NCBI GenBank assembly: GCA_910589415.1
Contig: OU342630.1
Location: 73,776,186-73,840,185, forward strand
DNA from: Malachius bipustulatus
Taxonomy: Eukaryota > Arthropoda > Insecta > Coleoptera > Melyridae
Length of the DNA stretch: 64,000 nt
Reading direction: 5' to 3'
Within the stretch, counting starts at the first letter, position 1; every line of letters starts with the position of its first letter. The position numbers were made by a program, and so were the translations under genes. This document shows, piece by piece, positions 25,019 to 36,059 of this stretch. A model generated the notes under the pieces. The model did not search any database, was not told the DNA's origin, and worked only from the letters and a program-made list of their open reading frames with translations.

Positions 25019-25281
25019 GTATACATTTTATGTGTGACTTGCGTGGCCTAGTGGTACTCCGCTGGCTCACGAAGCCATAGATCGCGGGTTCGAAACTCAC
25101 CTCGGCCCGCTTTACTTTTCAGATTCATTTTCGAATGTCTGTGAAAAGTAAAACAAGCGATCGAAGGTTTTAAAGGCAAATATAAATTTAAAAGTGTGTG
25201 TGGCTAAAGAGTTCGTGCTCAAAGCCAATTTACCAGAGTGGAGCGACTATGTCTTACCTACACAGTTAAGACCGATGCTCC

Positions 25282-25316
<35 letters not shown>

Positions 25317-25328
25317 TATACATTTTAT
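25019..25328 (+). mobile_element. tRNA-derived SINE with perfect 13 bp target-site duplication
   Basis: The element body is 25032-25315. Its head has an RNA polymerase III A box (TGGCCTAGTGG) and B box (GGTTCGAAACTC) at tRNA spacing, with a GGC..GCC anticodon-like stem between them. The body is followed by a 3' A-run (about 25 A, 25290-25315). Both ends are bounded by an identical GTATACATTTTAT (25019-25031 and 25316-25328), the target-site duplication left by LINE-driven insertion. A nearly intact A tail and a perfect duplication mean a recent insertion. Transcription would be by polymerase III from the internal promoter. Confidence 0.93.
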
Positions 25329-25539
25329 CAGTTTTAAATTATAATATACAGTGTGTTTCACTTTAAATGGAATCACCTCGATAACTTTTTTTTATGAATT
25401 TAAAAAACTTTTTTCCTTTTTTCCTTTATGAAAAGCTCCCGAAGCTTTTTTCAACGGGTAAACAACATTTTAGTCGTAGCAAATAACTATAGCCTACTGT
25501 GATCAAAAATTAGCGCTGATAATTAGAAACATAATTGGC

Positions 25540-25780
25540 ATTTTTTTCCGGAAAATTTTATTTAAAAACTTGTTTGAAATAACCTCAAACCCCCGAATCT
25601 CGAGTTTTGTTTAAAACAAAAAATCCTCAAAAATTTTTCGAGACTAATATACCTACTTCAGTAGGTACTTGAAAATTTTTTGGGGATTTTTTGTTTTCAA
25701 TCAAACTCGAGATTTGGGGGTTCGAGATTATTTCAAACTTCCTTAAACAAATTTTTCCAGCAAAAAATGCCTATAATATG
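25540..25780. repeat. Short inverted repeat
   Basis: TTTGAAATAACCTCAAACCC ... ACTCGAG-type sequence at about 25573-25640 is reverse-complemented at about 25675-25740 (CTCGAGATTTGGGGGTTCGA, then GATTATTTCAAAC). The arms are about 90 bp around a short centre. An orphan TACAGTGTGTTTCAC lies upstream at about 25347. Probably a MITE-like remnant. Confidence 0.55.
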
Positions 25781-26306
25781 TTTTTTTCAATTTTAAATAG
25801 TCTTGAAGACTTTTTGGAGATTTTTTGTTTTCAACCGTGCAAAAAAATGGACCGCTTCATATTTTTATATTTATTTTTTCATTATTTTTATTGAAATTTT
25901 TGGAATATGAAATTTTTGTTACTTATTTTGAATATTTAGGCTTTTAGTGTACATTTTTGATTTGCATTGATAAAGAACTATCCAGGAACAAAAAAAAAAT
26001 AACGAAAATTATTCTCCTTCAAGTACCTATACTCAATTTTCAAAAAATCTGACACCCGTTTTTTGTGAACCGGAGTGTATGGGCATGTCTTTCGTATAGA
26101 CTCAACTACTGGTTTCAAACACCTAACTTATTCTTATAGATTCAACTCAAACATCCTGAAAAATCAACAACTGACCGTATGATTGGGGGAGCGCTCCCAT
26201 TTGGGGTGATGGTCTGGTGACGTCATACCCCCTCCACTAGCTATCTCCACTACAGCAACGGCCGGTCTCTCGGATGATGTAATGGATTCCTAAATCAGAC
26301 GATAAG

Positions 26307-26582
26307 TCATTTGGATCTGACGACGTATAATGGCGAATAACAAAACCTCCGCAATTTCGTTCCTTCCTCTTGCGTATTGAAATTATTTGGATGTTTATAA
26401 ATTTCAATTGCTTCACGATGTAATCGAGTGTAATAGTGTGAAGTAGTGGACAGCGATTTTCGTTTTTTCAAAGCATATATGCCGTGATCGTCGAAATCTC
26501 TTGTCAGCCGATATAAATTACGAATACCTAGTTCAGAACTGTAATCGATTTTTCCGTAGCTGTCCTGTTCTTCGAGATACAT
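26307..26582 (-). pseudogene. Penelope-like element endonuclease fragment (GIY-YIG region)
   Basis: A 91-residue frame with the block YYTRLHREAIEIYKHPNNFN at residues about 49-68. The LxREAIEIxKHPNNFN motif is characteristic of the C-terminal GIY-YIG-type endonuclease region of Penelope-like retroelements, where it follows the reverse transcriptase. No reverse transcriptase is readable upstream (higher coordinates), and the first 25 residues do not resemble the family, so this is a truncated copy. About 100-200 bases 3' of the frame on the same strand (26160-26280) resemble the usual PLE trailer (a GGTATGACGTCACCAGACC stretch and GGGAGCGCTCCC). Motif recognition is from memory of the family. 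Confidence 0.6.
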
Positions 26583-26802
26583 AAGAGAAAATTTAGTAAT
26601 TTTTCGAGCAGAGGTTTTTATTGACGATTTTTCAAAACGTTTTTTTTAATAGCTTGCCAACTTGATGCTTCTTTTGCGCTTTTAACATGCCCTGGCACTC
26701 CTGGCGCGGAGAATGCTATTAACAAAAACAATATCCTGGGCACGAGAGATTGTTTTTTTTTTTGTTAAAATACTTAACATAGTCAATATGTATAGAATGA
26801 TC

Positions 26803-27223
26803 ATGGGATCGCTCCTTAGGTTGTATGCTGCCTATTTTTCTATTTTTTTCAGAAAACCCCAAGAACGTGGGGTCTAAAATTCCCTATATTCAACCGAAAT
26901 ACGTGTCAGAAAGGGGTGCATTTCACCCCTATATCTCCAATTTCCACCTTCAAATTTAACAGCACTCCACGATTTATGAATCCTTAATGACCATTTGAAC
27001 GATACGTGCAGTTTCATAATAATGGGATCGCTCCTTAGGTTGTATGCTTCCAATTTTTTTCAGCAAAACCCAAGAACGTGGGGTCTAAAATTTCCTATAT
27101 TCAACAGAAATACGTGTCAGAAAAGGGTGCATTTCACCCCTATATCTCCAATTTCCACCTTTTAATTTAACAGCACTTCGCGATTTATGAATCCTTAATG
27201 ACCATTTGAACGATACGTGCAGT
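26803..27223 (+). repeat. Tandem duplication, about 210 bp x 2
   Basis: Unit 1 (26803-27012) and unit 2 (27022-27223) both run from ATGGGATCGCTCCTTAGG to GAACGATACGTGCAGT. They share ACGTGGGGTCTAAAAT, AAATACGTGTCAGAAA and TGCATTTCACCCCTATATCT with scattered differences and small indels. No coding frame. Function unknown. Confidence 0.88.
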
Positions 27224-28149
27224 AAAAATCTGCTGCATGTATTGATAGTTCCTTTTTGTCCTGTTTATAAGGACAAAATCAACAGTCTACTACTGAGTGA
27301 GAGGTGGCGGGAGGGGGGGGGGTGTTATAATAATATAGTTGCCTATTAAGCGAAAAAAAAAAACATAATTCGGCCCTGATCGTAGAGATACCCATTTAAT
27401 TTTTAATACGTAACAGTTCATTTTCAAGAAACCTAATAGCTTCTGAAGATTCCATATCGCGTTCTATTATCTATAAGAAAAAAGCATACCTACCTAATAG
27501 GAAATCTTATTATTATCTGATTAATTTTAAATGGGAAATAGATTTCGTTATTTAATAATCAATATTTTTCAAGCGTATAACGAAAATGGATCTAAATTAG
27601 TAAATCATTACCGATACTCTTTCAGAATAAGATTGGCACACTGTAGCATACTACGATAGAATACAAATGTAGATTGTGAATATGGACTTTCTATAGCGAA
27701 ATATAATAGGCAATTTCACAATGACTGGCATTAAGCGTTTTGAAGTCTGTGTTATCGCTTTATCTATCATCAAATAATCTTTACCGCTAATAAAATTTAT
27801 TGATATGCCTATGACATTATTAATATGCCAAGCTTTTGACTCTATAGACTATTGTGTTCATGACAAGCAATTATAGCACCTGGTCTTACATACGTAATAA
27901 ATACACGTATTATTATTTGTTCACACTGCTCCTCATATTCGTTTCATATTGATTCTGTATTAAGGGATTATTGTTGATGAAAATCATAGTACGTATACCT
28001 GACTATAGTTTTTAGCATAATTTCACGTTGCCTGTCACTTGTGACTCTCTATCATCTCTATTTTAATTCGAAACACAAATTTGCACAAAAAGACAGCAGT
28101 GGCAATTCATATACTATAAAGTGACATTTCACCAACATCATAGAATAGT

Positions 28150-28525
28150 AGACAGAAAATTAAAATAGGAACATGTAAACCGTTTTCCTCTCTCTTGACA
28201 CGTTTTCGTTATACATACAGGGTCTTGAACTTCTAAAATTGCGATTTTTACTTGTTTATAAGTCACAAACTTCTCAATTTAAACACCAGCTGGAAAAACC
28301 AATCTAATTTTTTCTTCTCACATAATCTCAAAATGCAAGAACATAGAGAATTCCATTAAAAAAAGCATAACTTTGATACCTATGCCACTCTCATATGGAA
28401 CACTATCCTGACGAAAATAATTTTAAATTATCGCTATTGTGATCCTGTACTTGAATTTACAAAAAAAATTTGGAAAAATCACTCGTTTGGCTCACAAAGA
28501 CCGACACGAAAAAGCTGTGACAGCT
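28150..28525 (+). repeat. Single arm of foldback family 1 plus flank
   Basis: AACCGTTTTCCTCTCTCTTG..., ACTTGTTTATAAGTCACAAA and CATAACTTTGATACC follow the right arm of the 5.0-5.7 kb palindrome, but no left arm is present. It continues into the GTGATCCTGTACTTGAATTT segment also found at 5.75 kb. It is therefore a half-element, formed by loss of one arm. Confidence 0.65.
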
Positions 28526-29529
28526 TTAGATTTTAATAATAATTATTGTCGTCTGTGTATTGGCAAAAAAAGATTTATTGATCAAATATCAAGTTCAAGT
28601 AACTGTGCAGTGAACTTCTTCCTAACAATTTATTCATTTTTTATACAACTTTCACTATCAAGGACTAGGTCATTTGCTTACTTCTAAAAATATTCTCTTC
28701 AGTCTTCATGTGATGCAATATTATTTACTACAACTAAAATGCATTTCATCTATTAGGTAACGTGACTCGACGCTTTTAACATTGGAGCTTCTGTTGTGAC
28801 TATAATGGCTGAGAATTTCAGTTCAGTGGTTCCTGAATAGATTAATTTATAAACGGATAATTAAAAGAATTGGGAAGTTTTTCATATATTACATAAAGAA
28901 GAAAATGCAAATAGATGTTACGTTATTTTTTGTTTTTCATTTTTGTGGTTATTTGTTTCTCTCTATTAAACTTAATTAATTTATTATTTAAGAATTCTTA
29001 TTGCGTGCTCTTCCTGGTTATTATTTTACGAAACGGTTTTTCTCTCTATAGTAATCCCGCAATAAATTCAAAAATAGCAATCATGCCCTCACATGACTTT
29101 GGATGTGGGATCCATAGAATTGGCATTATTATTAAGACAAACTTGTGAGCTCTGAAAGAAAATTAATGTTTTATGTCCATGAATCATCAAGTGCTATTCA
29201 ATTGACATTTCAAAATTTTCAAAGCCCACCCAATTACCAGGATTTATACAGTAAATTTTTTTCCTTATGGCCGCCATATTGTTTATTCATGTCATTCGAT
29301 GTATAAAAAAAGAAATAAATAAAGAACATAAATTTTTGTTTCATATAAAAAAGAGACATTTTTTACTCGATAGTCAGAAATAGTCAGAAAATGCTATTTT
29401 GAATGTGAAAGATTTTTTGTTTCCCTTAGTTTGTTTTGAATATACCAAATGGCATGTAAAAAGTAGGTATATGCTGACATCCATAACTATGAAAACACAA
29501 CTATTATAACTATGTAACTATTATAACTA

Positions 29530-30074
29530 CAGGGTGATCAGCAACTCGCGCACTCCGAATACAGGGCGATATAAAGCCCATTAAAATTAAGAATATCCTG
29601 CAAAAAAAAATTGAATCCTACGGCTGGTTTTTAAGTTACAGAGTTTACCTCATCCGAGTTTAAAGCTAATATTTTCAATAACCGTGATAAAAATCAATGA
29701 AAAATTCAGATACTGTAATGTAGGTTACTGTAAAAAAATTTTCCACAAAACCTCTTTACAGAGGAATTGAGAATGTCGGAAATTGATGAAATACCTAAAT
29801 CTGAATGAAATTTGAAGTTTGGCAACCGCCTAAACTCAACTTAGAATATAAAATTTTCAAATGTCTTCGTTGCTATGGAAATAAAAATAATAATAATACC
29901 ATCTAACCCGAACTTATTCACATGTTCAGTGCAGTGTTGCCACCTTTTTTTTACAAAAATAGTCATATCTTTGGAAGAAAAGAACTTACAACACTGCAGT
30001 AAGAAAATTTACCACTCTTACAAAGTGAAGTTTACCGCAGCAATCTCGGAGTGCGCGAGTTACTGATCAGCCTG
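29530..30074. mobile_element. MITE, 545 bp, CAGGGTG ends on TA
   Basis: Left end CAGGGTGATCAGCAACTCGC, right end the reverse complement with small changes (GCGAGTTACTGATCAGCCTG). TIRs are about 33 bp (to CGCACTCCGA). TA flanks both sides (29528-29529 and 30075-30076). No transposase. An internal open frame at 29875-30066 is spurious. Confidence 0.85.
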
Positions 30075-30280
30075 TATAAAACAACAATTATCTTGTCGAC
30101 CTGTCACGGCAACTTCTTGACGACTTACGTAACTAAGTCCACATAAAATTATTTATTTATTAGATATCGATACCACAAAGTTATCAACTTTCTATTCTTA
30201 GTTGACCATATTGGAATCAACCCAGAAATGGAGTTCTAGGGTGTAAAAACAAACACATCTTTATTTTTCAGTTTTTCTTA

Positions 30281-30476
30281 CAGGGTATCATAAAAGTTGC
30301 CAACAGTAGCCAATTGTTTTATTTTCATTGGAACAGCCTGTATATTGTTATATTTTCATATTTTCTGAGAAAATTTTATGATAATTGTTTTCACAGTTGA
30401 AGTTTATAACGAGTGATTTATTGGCTGCTGAAACAATTGACTGCTGTTTGATTTATGCAACTTTTATGACATCCTG
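30281..30476. mobile_element. Small MITE, about 196 bp
   Basis: Left end CAGGGTATCATAAAAGTTGC, right end GCAACTTTTATGACATCCTG, with further pairing of CCAATTGTTTT / AAACAATTGA. TA on the left; TC on the right where TA would be expected. Confidence 0.7.
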
Positions 30477-32199
30477 TCTAATAACTGAAAATAATTTGCT
30501 TGCATATTGAACGAGTAATTCTCAGAAACTTTTCAACTTTTGTATTTGACACCATTTTGAAATAGGGGAAACGTTTTATGCGCGATATTCCGCGATATTC
30601 CGCCAGAGTCATGTGCCGTGTATATCTATAAGTAACCATTAAAAAGTTCAAAAGATGCAATTTCTATCACCACTGCTGCATATAAGTATATTATTACACT
30701 CGTGATAGAACATTACATACATCAACAATACAATGGTAGAAAAATAAAGATAAATTAGTGTTATAAAGCTATAAAGTAAACGTGTGAGCTGAATCGTAAA
30801 AATCACTGAATTATATTATTTTAATTGTTAATACTTGTCGCTTAATTCGACAATGAGCACTCAAGTAGCAACTGTGTAAGTAGATTTTCCAGTCCAAAGC
30901 GTTTGTTTTCCAGTGCTTTGATATTTCTATCATAAGTAAAAGTAGTTACGTCAGCTCTGCGAGATATACAGGGTGAGGCGCGAGAACCTTAGGGCATTTT
31001 TATATGGAGAAGTCCTGAGAGTAGAAGTCTAGAAATTTGTACGTGTAAAATTTCGATTTTGACGAGCTGAACTAAAATATTTACAACCCCTCATCATTTC
31101 CGGTTATACCGGAAGTTGCCATCAACTTTCGTATTTTAAATGGGACACCTGTATATTATTACATTTTCAGATTGCCTGAAAAAATTTAATAAAAATGGTG
31201 TTTATAGTTCCATTTTCAAACGAGTGGTTTATGAGTTACAAACAAATGAAAATCGCAATTTTCCATTTTCAAAGCAGCTTAGGTCGAATTGTAGATTCAA
31301 CAAGATAGATGAAAACGGCTTACATGTCTCTATCTTAACTTTTCACGTTGTATCCTATGGTGCTGATGAAATTTTTATACAAAGTGATGAAATATCTGCG
31401 ATTTTCAAAAAAAAAATTAATAAAAACTATTTTTTTTGTAGGTACTCCAGCGTAGTATTCAAAAAGTTAGGATAGGGACATGTAAGCCGTTTTCCGATAT
31501 CTTGACCCGTTTTCAAGCTAAGCTGCTTTGAAAATGGAAAATTGCAATTTTCATCTGTTTATAGGGTATAGTTGCACCAATAAGGGAACAGTCACCAGCG
31601 AAGGAACAATCGCACTTATTTTTAAAGATACCTAATAAGAATTTCTTGGTTGAAACAATTCTCGTCAAATGTTGATATGTAAGGTTGGTACTAATTCTTT
31701 GGTTTCTTAGGTTTGCATCTCTCTTGACCTATAATTTCATCTTACAAAGTGAGTGTAAACTACACCATGCACAACAATGCCTCGTTTTGTGGAAGGAAAA
31801 TTAAGGTAAGAGGTATGCAGCCTAGACTTTACAAGCATGTGGCAAGCTAAAAAATAGCTTTTGAAATTGTATTTTTCTTTTATTTGTTAGAAATTGACTC
31901 TATATTCAGTATGTTATGTGCTTAAAACAATAAGAGTGTCGATATTATATTTATTTTTATAATGTTTCTTCACTGGGATACAAAAATGAACAAATTCTAA
32001 TGAAGGAACAAAGCGTTGCTTCACTGGATTTAATGTCTGTTACATTCTAAACATTGTTTAGGTGTTAAATGGTCTGCTTTATAAGCTTATAACGTACCCT
32101 GCATAGATCAAGTCATAATTAAGCTCCCATCCAGTAAGGGAACATGCTTTATGATGTGTTCCTTTACTAGTTTACTTCTGTTCCTTCGCTAGAAATTCA

Positions 32200-32640
32200 T
32201 TGTTCAGGCTCATAAAATGGAATGTAAAAAACCATATCAGCGTTTTATCTACACCCAAAAAGAAGAGGCTGCGCATATGGTCCATCATAATAGCCTTGGC
32301 CTTAATGCAGCATGCAGCGAAACAATTTGGAGTGGAAAAAATGTTGGATGTGATGTCTGATGCAAAACCTTGTGGTGATAATACTACAAAGAAAGAAAAA
32401 AACAATGGCAGAATAAATGTTTTGTCTAATATTGTGTTAAGACCACATGCCTCTGATGTGTGGGATAAGCATTTACCTATACTGGCCAAAATTAACCACT
32501 AAAAAAGCAAATAAAAGAACAAATAATTGTCCAGTTCCATTTGCAATAACACCTGATGACAAATTGATGAATAAGCATTACATGAAAAAAGATAAAGAAA
32601 GCAACAAAAGGAAAAGAAAATTTAAAGATTAAGAAAACAG
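32200..32640 (+). pseudogene. Possible pogo-type DNA-binding (psq-like helix-turn-helix) remnant
   Basis: The 32200-32502 frame contains ALMQHAAKQFGVEKMLDVMS, resembling the recognition helix of psq-type helix-turn-helix domains (AAKQFGV), where pogo/Tigger transposases bind their ends. The frame ends at 32502 and a second frame (32447-32632) continues with a basic Lys-rich tail, implying a frameshift. There is no ATG at the start and no DDE catalytic domain follows. The frame on the minus strand here (32172-32489) is a shadow. Assignment rests on one short motif plus the TA target site. Confidence 0.4.
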
Positions 32641-32743
32641 AAAACACGGAGGTCGATGGGGTCAGAAGCAAAAAGATAGAAAAATATCAGCAAGCCAGAA
32701 GATGCTGCAAAAAAAATTCAAAAAGTATCTACCAGTAAAAATG

Positions 32744-32829
32744 CCACTGGGACGTTAGGAATAGGTGACCACGTTCTGGTAAAGTATGACGAAAATGTAT
32801 ATCCTGGTATTATTACTGCCTATGTATGA
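32744..32829 (+). pseudogene. Possible C-terminal tail of the same transposase
   Basis: Translates as TLGIGDHVLVKYDENVYPGI followed by ITAYV and a stop. A GD-x-VLVK motif is seen near the C-terminus of several insect pogo-like proteins. It lies in the order expected after the helix-turn-helix remnant, with the catalytic region gone. Confidence 0.35.
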
Positions 32830-34751
32830 CAATTATTATATAATGAATACGAAAATATAAGGGATGAAAAAAACTCCAAGAGGAAACTGGAAGTGACCGA
32901 AAGTAGCAAATCAAATATTGTACAAAAAGACTGATATAATAAAAAAAATCCATAAACCAGTTTCACTAAATTCCAGAGGAATTTTTAAAATTTTTGGGAT
33001 TAACTGAGAGACTGCTGATATTTCTAAGAGAATTTTCTTTCTGTTATTTTTGTTTTCTGTGTTGTTTTTTTTTTATTTCAGTAAAGATTTTAAGTTTTAT
33101 AAATTTTACAGAATAATAAAGTTTATTTTTGTGAATATTTTTTACCCAGATATAATGAATGGAATTCAATTATTTCCATATGTTTCTTTAGTTCCTTTAC
33201 TGGGTTAGCTTTGTTTCTTGAATGGATGTTGCTGTTCCTTCACTGGTGATTTTGGACTTTTTTTACAATTATTTTTCCAGTAATATTTCAGTAAAATAAA
33301 TGCATTTGTTAACACATGCACTTCATATAAAACCCCTTGAGTTGTCTAAACAGAAAGGTACAATGAAAATACAACTTAGCTTAGAGTTTCTAACAACTCA
33401 TAAAGTTCAGTAATCTCTTAATTGTTCCTTCATTGGTGCAATTACCCTAACTCATTAATTGGTCGTTACAAATTTGAACTGTAAACACCATTTTTATTAC
33501 TGTTTTTCAGGCAATCTGAAAATGTAATAATATACAGGGTGTACCATTTAAAAAAAGAAAAATATGGCAACTTCCGGTATAACCGGAAGTGGTGTGGAGT
33601 TGTAAATATTTTTAGTTCAGCTGGTCAAAATCGAAACTATACATTTACAAATTTTTAAACTTCTACTCCCAACACTTCTCCATATAAAAATGCCCTAAGG
33701 TTCTCGCGCTTCACCCTGTACTGTTCTTCAATATTGACTGCCTATTTCGGATGCGTTTTAGTTTCCCATGGAGGTGGGAAAATATACTCCCATTCGTGTG
33801 TTAAGACGATTTTTGTCTCACTCATTATTATACTGTTTGCTTATATTCCTTACAAAGTAATTCACCAAAAATACTTTAATTTTATGTACAGGCGACCGGG
33901 GATGAAAATAACATTTTTTAGTTTATATTTAATTTATCCTAGAGTTTAAGTTAGACGTTTTAACTTTTAACAAAAATATCACGTATTAGACTAACAGCGG
34001 GTTTCTGTGAGCATTTTGAAAGCTAATGTCGGCATTCAATCATTGTTCTTGACATTTTCGTAAAGCCTTTCATACCAAGAGTCACTAAATTTGGCGAATT
34101 ACCACCTAGTGGCCACCTTCTTTAGAAATGGCCACAGAAAACTGCCTGTTAACTTAATGGGCCTTTATAATACTCACTGTAAGTACTCAACTATATTTTT
34201 CAGTCTATATTTTTTGATACCTCTAATCGACGGCACTACAACAAAAAAATATTTTTGCGCGAAGCATGTGTTACTTTCAATTAACCGCAACGTTGGGACA
34301 AAAAAGTATTAACGTTTGAGGTTACCTATCTTAATGCCACTAAAGATTGGCAAAAAAATATATATTAAATATTCTTTGACAACTACAAAGTATAACTAGA
34401 AAAATTCCAAAATTAAAAGTTTAAATTAATAAAAAGAAGTAATTAAGTCGGTATATATAATTAACCTAATAATTAACTACTTGAATAATCTTCACAACAG
34501 ATGATGCAGAAAGAACTCTTCATAGTTATCATTTTCATTTTTCTCGGTAAAAGTTTCCTTTTTTTTTTTGCTGCTTCGGTTTTATTTTGTTTACGGGGTT
34601 TTTCATCGTTTCGTTTGTTGTTCTTTCAATAGAGACTATTTAGGAGCGTCTGCCACACTGCAGTTTTTCCACGTTTTCGTCCTTTGATCGTCCGGTTTTC
34701 TTGACATGCTTTTGGGAATGACTTCAGAACTTCGGGTAAAAATTCAACAAT

Positions 34752-36055
34752 AGACAGGGTGTTTAGTAACTGGCCATCCAAAATGTAACGTCATGTATAA
34801 AATCGTATTTTAAGCATAATACAAAGATTACCTCTTTTCAAGATCAGGCCGCGCTTCTGAAATGGAAAAAAATGGAGACAAGGACTGCTGTGAAAATAGG
34901 TTTTTTTTTTAGTACCTGGATAGCCAAAAACCATTTCATATACAGGGTGATGGGCCACGGTATACGAAACGGAAGATTATGGCCGTGTCTCTGGATTTTA
35001 GGATCTTTTTATTTTTGGAATGGATAGAGACCCGGCAGAGGTACGTTTTAAAATTATATTCATAATGTACAGAGTGTCCCAAAAGCATAAAACATATCAA
35101 AGTTATGTTTTTTTAAATGGAATGCTCCTATGTTATTGCATTTTTAGATTGTCTGAAAAAAGAAAATAAGATTGGCTTTTACAGTTAGTGTTTAAATTCA
35201 GAAGTTTTTGAGTTATAAACAAGTGAAAATCGTCATTTTTCAAGTTTAAGGCCCTGTACAACGAAAACGGCTGAAGATAGAGAAAAACGACTTACATGTC
35301 CCTATTTCAACTTTCTATGTTCTATCCTATGGTATAGAAATATTTGTGCTTTCTTTGATTTTTTTATTTGGCGACGCGTGGAAAAATCTCAGAATTTTTC
35401 AAATTTTTTATCACCCTGTATAAACATTTCATTTACATCGTAGGATAGTACATGAAAAGTTAAAATAGGGACATATAAGCCGTTTTTCTCTATCTTCAGC
35501 CGTTTTCGTTGTACAGGGCCATGAACTTGAAAAATGACGATTTTCACTTGTTTATAACTCAAAAACTTCTGAATTTAAGCACCAACTGTAAAAGCCAATC
35601 TTATTTTCTCTTTTCAGCCAATCTAAAAATGCAATAACATAGGAGCATTCCATTTAAAAAAACATAACTTTGATATGTTTTATGCTTTTGGGACACCCTG
35701 TACATTATGAATATAATTTTAAAACGTACCTCTGCCGGGTCTCTATCCACTCCAAAAATAAAAAGATCCTAAAATCCAGAGACACGGCCATAATCTTCCG
35801 TTTCGTATACCGTGGCCCACCCTGTATAAATTCATATTTTGAGCATAAAAGAAAGAATAACTTTTTTCAAGATTAGATCTCGTTTAGGACATATTTCCAA
35901 AATTGTTGTTCAGTTACTGAATAAAGCATATTTATTTTAGTTTTACATTTTTGAAGGTATTTCCTAAACGAGGCCTCACCTTGAAAAGAGTTATCCTTTC
36001 GTTTATCATGAAAATACGATTTTATACATGGCTCGATTTTGAGTAGATATTAGGT
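34752..36055. mobile_element. Foldback element with a nested palindrome inside
   Basis: The outer left sequence (CAGGGTGTTTAGTAACTGGC at about 34756, then GTATAAAATCGTATTTTAAG) and the outer right sequence (CCTAAACGAGGCCTCACC and GAAAATACGATTTTATACAT up to about 36027) are inverted relatives. They also resemble the direct units at 53.2-53.6 kb. The 886 bp element 34941-35826 is inserted between them. Confidence 0.55.
34941..35826. mobile_element. Foldback element on TA, with family-1 palindrome at its centre
   Basis: Left end TACAGGGTGATGGGCCACGG and right end its complement, each flanked by TA (34939-34940, 35827-35828). Outer arms are about 127 bp (TATACGAAACGGAAGATTAT ... TATTCATAATG). 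The core, 35068-35702, is a full two-armed copy of the 5.0-5.7 kb family, with ends TACAGAGTGTCCCAAAAGCA / CTTTTGGGACACCCTGTA, inserted exactly at the centre of the outer palindrome. Confidence 0.85.
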
Positions 36056-36059
36056 CAAA

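Larger units (their letters stand above)
31564..33447 (+). mobile_element. pogo/Tigger-like DNA transposon remnant, 1884 bp, TA duplication
   Basis: Terminal inverted repeats of about 28 bp: GGGTATAGTTGCACCAATAA at the left, and at the right the complement of GGGTAATTGCACCAATGAAG. Flanked by TA on both sides (31562-31563, 33448-33449). The undisturbed target, with one TA, is readable in the opposite arm of the host palindrome (about 31235). Several subterminal GGAACA / TGTTCC motifs (e.g. 31584, 31604, 32160, 33229, 33425) repeat inward from the ends. Coding remains are described separately. The catalytic part of a transposase is missing, so it is an internally deleted copy. Confidence 0.8.
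30967..33720. mobile_element. Composite foldback element split by a pogo-like transposon
   Basis: Left flank unit 30967-31153 (TACAGGGTGAGGCGCGAGAA ... CCGGTTATACCGGAAGTTGC) recurs in reverse complement at 33535-33720. Between them is a second palindrome whose arms start ATATTATTACATTTTCAG and pass through TTGAAAATGGAAAATTGC. The right inner arm is interrupted at 31564-33447 by an unrelated 1.9 kb insertion. Without the insertion the element would be about 870 bp. No coding capacity of its own. Confidence 0.85.

Noticed and set aside
25040..25110. A functional tRNA gene
   Set aside because: The A and B boxes are present, but the acceptor and D stems do not fold well and the sequence continues into a SINE body with an A tail and target duplication.
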